A DNA stretch of 20,470 nucleotides from Deltaproteobacteria bacterium (lineage in GTDB: Bacteria; Desulfobacterota; Dissulfuribacteria; Dissulfuribacterales; QOAL01). The position numbers and the translations under genes were made by a program. The DNA lies in contig JALWJV010000129.1 of the NCBI GenBank assembly GCA_026996955.1, positions 1 to 20,470 on the forward strand, read 5' to 3'. How positions within the stretch are numbered: the first letter of the stretch is position 1; the number at the start of each line of letters is the position of its first letter. The notes below the pieces were generated by a model, which did not search any database, was not told where the DNA came from, and was given only the letters and a program-made list of their open reading frames with translations. Shown here in pieces: positions 1 to 6,588 of the stretch.

Positions 1-349
1 TTCCCAGGGTCTCAACCAGAATGTGCTCAACAAAATCAGTTGCTGTGGTGGCTGCCAGTTCACGGGTAAAGGGAAGGCATATAAGGACATCAATTCCAGC
101 CCTTTCAATCTGTTCAATCTTCTGCTCAAAGGTGGAAATCAGCTTGGGCGGATTATCAGGGCGCAGAACCTTCAGAGGATGGGGATCAAAGGTAAGGGCA
201 ACACTGTGGGCATCTCTTTCAGAGGCAAGCTCTACCACTTTACGAAAAAGCGCCTGATGCCCCAGATGCACACCATCAAAGTTACCTATTGTAAGCGCCG
301 GCTCTTTCAGGCGGCTTTTCAGTTGTTTAATTCCAAAGTATATCTTCAT
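1..349 (-). CDS. ribF: Bifunctional riboflavin kinase / FAD synthetase, N-terminal part (runs off the window)
   Basis: This gene would make FMN and then FAD from riboflavin in the cytoplasm. Only the first 116 codons are inside the window; the 3' end lies before position 1. The reverse-strand translation begins MKIYFGIKQL. It contains TIGNFDGVHLGHQ at about residues 20-32, the nucleotidyl-transferase signature of prokaryotic FAD synthetases, then LTFDPHP at about residues 52-58. The ATG (complement of 347-349) fits the usual RibF start, a few residues before the GNFDG motif, but no strong ribosome binding site is visible. It follows the MltA gene by 66 bases in the same direction, so it may be the last of four co-transcribed genes. 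The C-terminal riboflavin kinase domain is not visible. Confidence 0.9.
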   Translation of the reverse strand, partial: MKIYFGIKQLKSRLKEPALTIGNFDGVHLGHQALFRKVVELASERDAHSVALTFDPHPLKVLRPDNPPKLISTFEQKIEQIERAGIDVLICLPFTRELAATTATDFVEHILVETLG

Positions 350-385
350 ATTACTAATTTTGCGTTTGATGTGGGTGAACAGATC

Positions 386-413
386 TTCCAGATTTTGAAA
401 CGCTCAACTAAGG
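386..413 (-). repeat. Fragment of the left end of the 208-bp repeat family
   Basis: Read on the minus strand, this 28-bp piece matches the left terminus of the complete copy at 10062-10269. The shared block contains TTGAGCGTTTCAAAATCTGG. Only the outer end is preserved, with 413 as the outer edge. It fills most of the 66-base gap between the MltA stop and the ribF start. It is a decayed copy or an isolated terminus. Confidence 0.6.
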
Positions 414-415
414 CA

Positions 416-1747
416 CTATTTTTTCAAAATCAGATAAAGATTACCCCTGTGTCTAAGCTGACCGGCTATCCTTCCTGCCTCATCACCCTCTCCACAGTAC
501 AGGTCCACCCGGCACGGCCCCTTTATGGCGCTTCCAACATCCTGATTAAGCACAAATCCACTGAAACTCCAACTGCCATAGGGCCCTTTGGGTATGTCAA
601 GAAAACAGAGAGATCCAGCCGGAAACACCTTGGGATCCATTGCAACAGACCTCATGGGTACAAGAACAGCGCCGGAACTACCAACTGGTCCCTCTTTTTC
701 CCATTTGAAAAATATGTACCTGGGATTTGCCTCAAGCGCATCTCTGAATCTCTCCGGGTATTGAGACGCCCATTGCTTTATGCCAGACCAGTCTGCATCT
801 TCAAGGCTGAGCCAGCCCTTTTTAACAAGCCATTTGCCAATGCTCCCGTAGGGCCTGCCGTTGCTTGCAGCATAGTGGATGTATCTGCGCTCCCCGCCCG
901 GAAACATCAGAAGGCCGCTTCCCTGGATATGGAGCATGAGGCCGTCAATACTGGAGGGAAGCCAGGCAAGGACCTGTGCAGGAAGTTTGACCTTCCCGGA
1001 ATCTATCTCAGCCCGGCTGTAATATGGCACCACCTTTCTATCAGAAACCCTGCCGTAAAGCCTGCGGGAGGGAAGATTTGAATCAAACAGGCCAAGGTCA
1101 ATCTGAAGCAGGTCATCAGGGACACTGAAAACAGGGTAGGAAAACTCAGCGCCCCTTTCATGGGATGCCGAAATAACCGGCTGGAAATATCCGGTAACAA
1201 GCACAGGTTCAGGATGCTTTTTTCCTGCTTCGCAACTGCTGACCCTGTAAACATGAAACTCTTCCAGAAGCCTCTGTCTGAAATCTTCTGCAGGAAGGCC
1301 TTGATCCAAAAGGTCAAGAAAGGATTCAAGGCCTGCCTTCAGCCTTTCAACAGTGACCTTCCGGTTTGCAATATCAACTTCTGTCTTTTGATCTTTTCTC
1401 TCAAGGCAGGCTAAACTGCGTTTGATCGCGGTTTTAAGGCCTGGACCAGAGAGAATCTCATCTGAAAGCTCCGGAAGCTCCTTTACCTCCTGAAAAAGCT
1501 CCATATGCTCCGGCACAGTAACTTCAGGTACAGGCCTTGATACAACATATATAAACCACGCAACCAGCAGGGCTGCAGCAAAGCATAATCCCAGGGCAGA
1601 AACCCTGGAAAGGCCGCTTTGGCAAGTAAGGAAGGGCCCTGCCCCCCTCCCCTGTCTGTTACAGGCCGGTTGCTGCCACCTGTTTTTTAACTGCCTGAAC
1701 CGAGGTTTCAAGTGCCTTTTTTTCGTCCTCTGTAAGCCTGAACTCAA
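416..1747 (-). CDS. mltA: MltA-type membrane-bound lytic murein transglycosylase
   Basis: Cleaves the MurNAc-GlcNAc bond of peptidoglycan with 1,6-anhydro ring formation, acting in the periplasm. A hydrophobic segment at residues 51-70 would anchor it to the membrane; there is no lipobox, unlike E. coli MltA. Family motifs in order: VTGYFQP (184-190), YSRAEID (243-249), HIQGSG (273-278), NGRPYGSIGKWL (296-307), NPRYIFF (341-347), and the C-terminal 3D region with QDVGSAIKG (402-410) and RVDLYCG (413-419). One of the two aspartates D403 and D415 should correspond to the catalytic Asp of MltA. The start is uncertain. This longest frame begins with TTG at 1747, inside mdh, overlapping it by 89 bases; a second TTG lies at 1711. 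The first ATG (1504) would lose the membrane segment. A purine-rich run at 1642-1653 has no standard start codon at a usual distance. Function is certain enough; the start is not. Confidence 0.88.
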   Translation of the reverse strand: MSSGLQRTKKRHLKPRFRQLKNRWQQPACNRQGRGAGPFLTCQSGLSRVSALGLCFAAALLVAWFIYVVSRPVPEVTVPEHMELFQEVKELPELSDEILSGPGLKTAIKRSLACLERKDQKTEVDIANRKVTVERLKAGLESFLDLLDQGLPAEDFRQRLLEEFHVYRVSSCEAGKKHPEPVLVTGYFQPVISASHERGAEFSYPVFSVPDDLLQIDLGLFDSNLPSRRLYGRVSDRKVVPYYSRAEIDSGKVKLPAQVLAWLPSSIDGLMLHIQGSGLLMFPGGERRYIHYAASNGRPYGSIGKWLVKKGWLSLEDADWSGIKQWASQYPERFRDALEANPRYIFFKWEKEGPVGSSGAVLVPMRSVAMDPKVFPAGSLCFLDIPKGPYGSWSFSGFVLNQDVGSAIKGPCRVDLYCGEGDEAGRIAGQLRHRGNLYLILKK

Positions 1748-2597
1748 CTATACGTTCCACACCGCCTTTTCCAAGTACTACCGGAACCCCAAGGAACACA
1801 CCATCTATGCCAAACTCTCCCTGAAGATACGCTGCACAGGGCAGCACCCGCTTCTGATCCTTCAGGATGGATTCTGCCATTTCAATGGCAGCAAGGCCCG
1901 GAGTGGAAAATGCGCTTCCTGTCTTTAGGTGCTGTACAATCTCTGCCCCTCCATTCTGCGTGCGGCTGACTATCTCGTCAAGTTTTTCTCTTGATAGCAG
2001 GTCTTCAATCGGCACACCGTTAACACTTGCAAGCCTGGTCAGAGGGAGCATATTGTCGCCATGAATGCCCATTACCATCGCGGTTATATCAGGAGGTGCA
2101 ACCCCAAGCTCCCATGCAAGAAAGGTGCGGTAACGGGCAGAATCAAGCACACCTGCCATGCCCACAACCCGCTCCCTTGGGAAACCGGAAATCTTGAATG
2201 CAGTATAAACCATTGCATCAATGGGATTTGTCACAACAACGATACAGGCATTGGGAGAGTTTTTAACAGCCTCCTCAGTCACCGAACGGACTATCTGGAC
2301 ATTTTTTTCCAACAGGTCATCCCGGCTCATGCCCGGTTTTCGGGCAAGCCCTGCAGTGATGATAATCACATCAGAGCCTGCTGTGTCAGCATAGTCATTG
2401 GAGCCTCTGATCCTTCCGGTAAAACCGCAGAGCGGGGCACACTGGGCAAGATCAAGGGCCTTTCCCTGCGGCACTCCCTCTACTACATCAAGCAGGACAA
2501 TATCATCAGCCACATTTCTACTCACCGCCCACTGTGCAGCAGCAGTGCCCACAGCACCGGAACCTATAATTGTAAGTTTTTTTCCTGTATTAGCCAT
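1659..2597 (-). CDS. mdh: Malate dehydrogenase, LDH-like type
   Basis: Interconverts malate and oxaloacetate with NAD in the cytoplasm, a TCA-cycle step. The protein has 312 residues, the normal family length. Visible motifs: Rossmann loop IGSGAVG (11-17); the NAD-ribose-binding aspartate D37; ARKPGMSR (85-92), where R86 sits at the position that makes the enzyme specific for oxaloacetate rather than pyruvate and R92 also binds substrate; VTNPID (122-127); D152 and R155 in LDSAR; and the catalytic histidine H179 in GIHGDN. The ATG at 2595-2597 is preceded by a purine-rich AAAGGTAGAG-like site. It lies 48 bases after the M48 protease gene and overlaps the possible MltA start, so the genes are probably co-transcribed. 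I see no metabolic reason for the grouping. Confidence 0.95.
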   Translation of the reverse strand: MANTGKKLTIIGSGAVGTAAAQWAVSRNVADDIVLLDVVEGVPQGKALDLAQCAPLCGFTGRIRGSNDYADTAGSDVIIITAGLARKPGMSRDDLLEKNVQIVRSVTEEAVKNSPNACIVVVTNPIDAMVYTAFKISGFPRERVVGMAGVLDSARYRTFLAWELGVAPPDITAMVMGIHGDNMLPLTRLASVNGVPIEDLLSREKLDEIVSRTQNGGAEIVQHLKTGSAFSTPGLAAIEMAESILKDQKRVLPCAAYLQGEFGIDGVFLGVPVVLGKGGVERIVEFRLTEDEKKALETSVQAVKKQVAATGL

Positions 2598-2645
2598 TTT
2601 TCTCTACCTTTCAAGCTACTGTTCAGCGTATTAGCTGTTTATTTT

Positions 2646-3452
2646 TTAAGGATGATAGTATTTCAACGCCTCTGGCAAAAACTCCCTTATCTTCTGTATT
2701 CGTGTCTGATCCGAGGGGTGAGTGCTCAAAAGCTCCGGCGGTGATGCACCATTTTTCTGCCTCATCATGCGCTCCCAGAACGGAATGGCTGCCCTTGGAT
2801 CATAACCTGCCATTGCCATGAATATCAGGCCCAGATGGTCTGCCTCTGTCTCCTGCATCCTGCTGTATGGAAGGAGCACGCCAAGGTTTGCCCCTAATCC
2901 ATAAAGGTCCCTGAAGACCATATTTGCCGCAGGGCTGCTGGCGCCAAGTGCGGCGGAAATTGCTGAGCCACCCACCTGAAGGGCAAGCTGCTGGCTCATA
3001 CGCTCATTGGCATGCCTTGCAATGGCATGGGCTATCTCATGCCCAAGCACTACTGCAAGTCCGGTGTCATCCTGTGCCACCGGCAGCAGTCCCTCATACA
3101 CAACCACCTTTCCGCCAGGCATGCACCAGGCATTCACCTCCTTGCCCTGCACCAGGTTAAACTCCCAGTGATAATCGGCAATTAGATCCGACATGCCCCG
3201 CTGTGCAAGGTATCTTTCCACTGCACGGGCAATTTTCCAGCCAACCCTCTTCACCATCTCCTGGCCTCTTACATCACTGCTTAACCTGTGCTTTGACAGA
3301 AATTGCCGGTACTCCTGGTATGCCATGGCCTCAAGTTGGCTCTCCGGCATGAGAACGAGCTGACTTCTCCCTGTAATGGGCACAGTGGCGCAGGCTGCAA
3401 GGAGCAGGACTGCAAGCCATATAACAATCTGATTAAATTTATGAATCATCAC
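2646..3452 (-). CDS. M48 family zinc metalloprotease, lipoprotein
   Basis: A membrane-attached zinc endopeptidase of the kind that takes part in outer-membrane protein quality control (LoiP/YcaL/BepA relatives). Residues 1-21 form a lipoprotein signal ending in the lipobox LLAAC, so Cys21 should carry the lipid. The zinc site is HEIAH (138-142), with E203 in QETEADHLG as the probable third ligand. There is no C-terminal TPR region, so it resembles the short LoiP-like members and not BepA. The frame can begin with GTG at 3452 or ATG at 3449, which are adjacent codons; ATG is more likely. No good ribosome binding site is seen. The upstream bases 3461-3486 are a repeat fragment that may have changed the leader. 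First gene of the probable M48-mdh-mltA-ribF run. Confidence 0.88.
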   Translation of the reverse strand: MMIHKFNQIVIWLAVLLLAACATVPITGRSQLVLMPESQLEAMAYQEYRQFLSKHRLSSDVRGQEMVKRVGWKIARAVERYLAQRGMSDLIADYHWEFNLVQGKEVNAWCMPGGKVVVYEGLLPVAQDDTGLAVVLGHEIAHAIARHANERMSQQLALQVGGSAISAALGASSPAANMVFRDLYGLGANLGVLLPYSRMQETEADHLGLIFMAMAGYDPRAAIPFWERMMRQKNGASPPELLSTHPSDQTRIQKIREFLPEALKYYHP

Positions 3453-3460
3453 AGATCTTA

Positions 3461-3486
3461 CAAACTTTTGAAACGCTCAATTCAGG
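3461..3486 (-). repeat. Left-end fragment of the 208-bp repeat, next to the M48 protease start
   Basis: On the minus strand, positions 3486 down to 3461 are identical over 26 bases to the left end of the complete copy at 4898-5105, from CCTGAATTGAGCG through TTTCAAAAGTTTG. The rest of the element is missing: the coding sequence of the protease begins about 10 bases further on. Either the element was truncated by deletion or the terminus alone was captured. Confidence 0.75.
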
Positions 3487-3514
3487 TTCGAACCACGCTT
3501 CACACACCAAGTGG

Positions 3515-3542
3515 TTGATATTAATGGTTCAGAGACTACAAT
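3515..3542 (+). promoter_or_regulatory. Possible sigma-70 promoter for trmJ
   Basis: TTGATA at 3515-3520 and TACAAT at 3537-3542 are separated by 16 bases and lie about 60 bases upstream of the trmJ start, in the divergent gap between the M48 protease and trmJ. Each box matches the consensus at five of six positions. There is no experimental support. Confidence 0.35.
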
Positions 3543-3602
3543 CAGCCCTGTTACACAATATCACTACCTTGAATACAATCCAGAATAATACACCAAGGCA
3601 AC

Positions 3603-4325
3603 ATGAAAAATATTTCAGTAGTACTCAACGAACCGCGCTTTCCTGAAAATATCGGGGCAGCAGCACGCAGCTGCCGTAACATGGGCATTTCATCCCTGAT
3701 TGTGGTCAATCCGGAACTTCCGGACACGGAAAAAATGCTCAAGATGGCAACCCACGAAGCGGCAGATATCATCAAAAACATGAAGGTTCATACATCTCTG
3801 GAAGATGCCCTTGCCCCGTTCAACCACGTGGCCGGGACCACGGCACGTACAGGCCGGGACAGACGCCCGACGCATACCCCCTGGGATGCAGCACCGGAAC
3901 TGAAACGCCTGGCCCACAACAACCGGGTGGCACTGCTCTTTGGCTCTGAAAGCAAGGGACTCAGTAATGATCATTTGAAATACTGCAACAGCCTCATCAG
4001 CATACCAACTGCCGATTTTGCCTCAATAAACCTTGCCCAGAGCGTAATGATTATCTGTTATGAGATATTCAAGGCACATGAACCGCCGGGCCCTGTTGAG
4101 CCAAAACTTGCCAACATCCATGAAACCGAGGCCATGTACTCCCACCTTTCAGAAATGTTCATGGCAATTGGACTGTATAATGAGGCAAACCCTGACTACT
4201 GGATGAACAAGGCAAGGCGGTTTCTGGGACGATGCAACCTGAAAGCAGCAGATGTGAGGCTTGTAAGAGGTCTGTGCAGGCATGTATTGAACACTGTTAA
4301 AAACCTGCAAAATCCTAACACCTGA
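3603..4325 (+). CDS. trmJ: tRNA (cytidine/uridine-2'-O-)-methyltransferase, TrmJ family SPOUT enzyme
   Basis: Expected to methylate the ribose of nucleotide 32 in the tRNA anticodon loop, using S-adenosylmethionine, in the cytoplasm. All three SPOUT motifs are present: NEPRFPENIGAAARSCRNMG (9-28), with R22 at the position of the conserved catalytic arginine; LLFGSESKGL (111-120); and the knot motif IPTADFASINLAQSV (134-148). The C-terminal 80 residues form the helical extension typical of TrmJ. Length (240 residues) is normal. The ATG at 3603 puts the first motif at the usual place; upstream only a weak AAGG is seen. It converges on the TPR gene. A perfect 11-bp inverted repeat overlaps the stop codon. 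Without the tRNA substrate, TrmJ cannot be fully separated from other TrmH-superfamily members, but motif order supports TrmJ. Confidence 0.88.
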   Translation: MKNISVVLNEPRFPENIGAAARSCRNMGISSLIVVNPELPDTEKMLKMATHEAADIIKNMKVHTSLEDALAPFNHVAGTTARTGRDRRPTHTPWDAAPELKRLAHNNRVALLFGSESKGLSNDHLKYCNSLISIPTADFASINLAQSVMIICYEIFKAHEPPGPVEPKLANIHETEAMYSHLSEMFMAIGLYNEANPDYWMNKARRFLGRCNLKAADVRLVRGLCRHVLNTVKNLQNPNT

Positions 4326-4351
4326 ATCCTGTTGCAAGTTCAGGATTCAGG
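4321..4351. terminator. Stem-loop at the convergent ends of trmJ and the TPR gene
   Basis: CCTGAATCCTG (4321-4331) and CAGGATTCAGG (4341-4351) are perfect inverted copies with a 9-base loop. The 5' arm includes the trmJ stop codon. No run of T follows on either strand, so it is not a classic intrinsic terminator. It may protect the mRNA 3' end or act with Rho. Confidence 0.4.
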
Positions 4352-4400
4352 CCACAGTTCACCATGTCCACACTGATTCTCAGGCTCCGAACTTCAGATT

Positions 4401-4850
4401 CTACATATCGACAATCTTGTTGACCTTGGTCTCTTCCTTGCGGAGATTCAGGGCATAATTCAGATCCGCCCCGGCAGCCTCTTCCTCTCCGAGCTGCTCA
4501 TACACACCTGCCCTGAGAGTGTAGGCAGGGGCATAGGTGGGATCAATTGTAATGGCACGGGACAGGCTCTCTATTGCATTGTCATATTCCTTGTTCTGAA
4601 AGAGGATTGCGCCCTTGTGGTAGTGAAAACGTGGATTTTCAGGCTCCTTTTCAAGGGCAAGGTCAATATTCTTCACCGCCTCTTCACCATTACCCATCCT
4701 GATATTTGCAATAGCTATTGCCTGGTATGCCTTTGCGCAACCGGGATCAAGTTCCAGCACCTTTTTGAAAAGCTCTATGCTTCCCTCATAATCATCACTT
4801 ACAAACTTAAGCTGTGCATCAACAAACAGTTCCTTGACTTCTGGTTTCAT
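4401..4850 (-). CDS. Small TPR-repeat protein
   Basis: A 149-residue protein made almost wholly of tetratricopeptide repeats, which form helical hairpins that bind other proteins. Four units are visible, at about residues 5-38, 39-72, 73-106 and 107-140, each closing with a proline-containing turn such as LELDP, EKEP and ITIDP. There is no signal peptide or membrane segment, so it is probably cytoplasmic. The ATG at 4848-4850 is preceded by an AAGGAG ribosome binding site. Its upstream region holds the complete 208-bp repeat at 4898-5105, so the native promoter may have been displaced or altered. The partner and the function are unknown. Confidence 0.85.
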   Translation of the reverse strand: MKPEVKELFVDAQLKFVSDDYEGSIELFKKVLELDPGCAKAYQAIAIANIRMGNGEEAVKNIDLALEKEPENPRFHYHKGAILFQNKEYDNAIESLSRAITIDPTYAPAYTLRAGVYEQLGEEEAAGADLNYALNLRKEETKVNKIVDM

Positions 4851-4897
4851 ATCTCAACTCCTTTGGGAAAGCAGTAATGTCTGAATTGAGCCTTTAA

Positions 4898-5105
4898 CCT
4901 GAATTGAGCGTTTCAAAAGTTTGAAAAAATGTTTTTTTTCGATATTAAAAGGAGTTACATCTGTCATACTGTTCAACTTTTGAAACGCTTCGGGATTGCC
5001 GTATTCACTGCATCTCCTTTGTCAGAGGAATTCCCATATAGCCGACTATTATGGAAATTCCTCTTTCGCGGATCTGCAGCAAATCCGACAATCGCTCAAT
5101 CCAGG
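4898..5105 (+). mobile_element. Complete 208-bp MITE-like element, copy A
   Basis: The ends are CCTGAATTGAGCG and CGCTCAATCCAGG, inverted repeats of 13 bp with one mismatch. It is flanked by a perfect direct repeat TTTAA (4893-4897 and 5106-5110), which looks like a 5-bp target duplication. It is clearly homologous along its whole length to the equally long copy at 10062-10269. Inside, 5024-5038 and 5050-5064 form a 15-bp hairpin arm with a single mismatch. No credible protein is encoded, so movement would need a transposase from elsewhere. It lies between the TPR gene and the pyrophosphatase terminator. Confidence 0.85.
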
Positions 5106-5161
5106 TTTAATCTTAATGGATTGACCATTCCAGTACTAAAAGCAGGCGCTTGCCCTGTCGC

Positions 5162-5190
5162 AAAAAAGCCGGGGCATATTATACCCCGGC
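5162..5190 (-). terminator. Rho-independent terminator of the pyrophosphatase gene
   Basis: On the minus strand GCCGGGG pairs with CCCCGGC (5184-5190 and 5168-5174) around a 9-base loop and is followed at once by six T. It is about 60 bases after the pyrophosphatase stop codon. This is a textbook intrinsic terminator. Confidence 0.9.
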
Positions 5191-5249
5191 CTCGTGTACT
5201 TTTCTATCCCCTTGACTGACACAGGGGAAACTTCATAACACCTGCTTGA

Positions 5250-6173
5250 TTATGCGCAGGCCTTCTCCAGGTTGGGAACCATCTGTTTCTTGCGGCTCAT
5301 AACGCCGTCAAGCCATACAGTCTTGCCCTCAAGTGCCTTGCCGAATGCCTTCTCAACCAGGCTGGGATCATCGGTAACTGCCATGAGGTCGGTTCCTTCC
5401 TTCATGATATCGGTAAGCATGAGGAAGATACTGTGGGCATTCTTCTCTGCCTTGATTTTCTCAAGTTCTGCATAGAGATCATCCCTTATAGCATCAATGA
5501 GATCAAGGGAAACAAGCTCAAGCTGGCCAATGCCGATTGCCTTGCCGCTCATGTCGAAATCTTTGTAGTCACGGAATACCAGGTCGCGGACAGGAACGCC
5601 TTCAACTGCGCTCTTGGCCTTGGCCATTTCCATACCCCAGTCCATCATGTTGTCAATGCCGGCAATCTTTGCAAGCGCTTCAGCAGCTTCCTTGTCTGCA
5701 TCTGTGCAGGTAGCTGACTTGAAGAGAACAGTGTCGCTGAGGATAGCTGACATCATGAGGCCTGCAACATTTGCGGGGATGTCCTTTTTGTAAACATCCT
5801 TGTACAGGGTGTAGAGAACAGTACCTGTGCAGCCAACGGGCATGGTGCAGAAGAAAATAGGATTGGGAGTGGTGATATCACCGATCTTGTGGTGGTCAAC
5901 AACTGCAAGAAGCTCACCCTTGTCCCAGTTATCAGGGGCCTGCTTGATGTCGCTGTGGTCAACCAGCATGTACTGCTGATCAGTTACATCTGTGCGGATC
6001 TCAGGGGCATCAAAACCGAACTTCTTGAGAACAACCTCAGTTTCAGGATTAAGCTCACCCTGCATGCAGGGAACTGCATCTACACCAAGCATCTTCTGAA
6101 GCTCAGCAAAGGCAATTGCGGCAGTAACAGAATCTGTATCAGGGCTTTTGTGTCCAAGTACGTAAACAGCCAT
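5250..6173 (-). CDS. ppaC: Manganese-dependent inorganic pyrophosphatase (family II, DHH superfamily)
   Basis: Hydrolyses pyrophosphate to phosphate in the cytoplasm and so pulls biosynthetic reactions forward. The protein has 307 residues, the usual size of the short form without regulatory CBS domains. Metal-site motifs: GHKSPDTDS with H8, D12 and D14; VDHSD with D72; and DHHKIGD with D93, H94 and H95. The C-terminal DHHA2 domain carries the phosphate-binding SRKKQ motif (293-297). The ATG at 6171-6173 has a strong AAGGAGGA site about 8 bases upstream. A clear terminator follows, so this is probably a single-gene transcript. In sulfate reducers such an enzyme would serve the pyrophosphate released by ATP sulfurylase, but that link is inference from the suspected lineage. 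Confidence 0.95.
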   Translation of the reverse strand: MAVYVLGHKSPDTDSVTAAIAFAELQKMLGVDAVPCMQGELNPETEVVLKKFGFDAPEIRTDVTDQQYMLVDHSDIKQAPDNWDKGELLAVVDHHKIGDITTPNPIFFCTMPVGCTGTVLYTLYKDVYKKDIPANVAGLMMSAILSDTVLFKSATCTDADKEAAEALAKIAGIDNMMDWGMEMAKAKSAVEGVPVRDLVFRDYKDFDMSGKAIGIGQLELVSLDLIDAIRDDLYAELEKIKAEKNAHSIFLMLTDIMKEGTDLMAVTDDPSLVEKAFGKALEGKTVWLDGVMSRKKQMVPNLEKACA

Positions 6174-6588
6174 TTAATAAATCCTCCTTCTTGGTTAAAA
6201 ATTGACGCTTGAACTCCCCGGTTCCGTAACAGCGCATCATGCCTGAGATGCACAAGGCCAATAGACGCATGAGGGGAGATTCAGTTATTAATGTGCATGA
6301 AAAATCAAAAACGGGTGTTTCCAAAACGGGCACACCTTACACTTTCCGCACAATGTACTATCACAACAACCGCCTCTTGCCAACCCTTTTAGTTGAGTAT
6401 TTACCCATATTCTTACATTTTCAAGACAGAAGTCGGCCCCCTATTGGCAGAGATGCATATCCACATACCAATGGCACTGTTATGGAGATAAGACAATAAA
6501 ATTTTATTCTGTCCACGGGACCGGACAATAAACTCCAAAATTTTATGAATGAAAATTCAGTTGTAAAGTTGAGAGGAAAAAGGAGGAT
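6174..6588. other. Intergenic region upstream of ppaC and downstream of the FapA gene
   Basis: This 415-base gap holds the ppaC ribosome binding site at 6182-6189. A possible minus-strand promoter lies at about 6401-6429, TTGAAA and AATACT with a 17-base spacer. Next to the FapA gene end is an imperfect inverted repeat with TGTCC (6510-6514) and GGACA (6523-6527), flanked by two copies of AAAATTTTAT, which could be a weak terminator. An open frame at 6239-6499 has no ribosome binding site or recognisable content, and I do not call it. Confidence 0.4.

Noticed and set aside
23..1081. Long plus-strand open frame opposite ribF and mltA
   Set aside because: It is antisense to two well-supported genes, crosses the gap between them and shows no recognisable domain.
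6239..6499. 86-residue plus-strand open frame between ppaC and the FapA gene
   Set aside because: No ribosome binding site, no family resemblance, and AT-rich intergenic composition.
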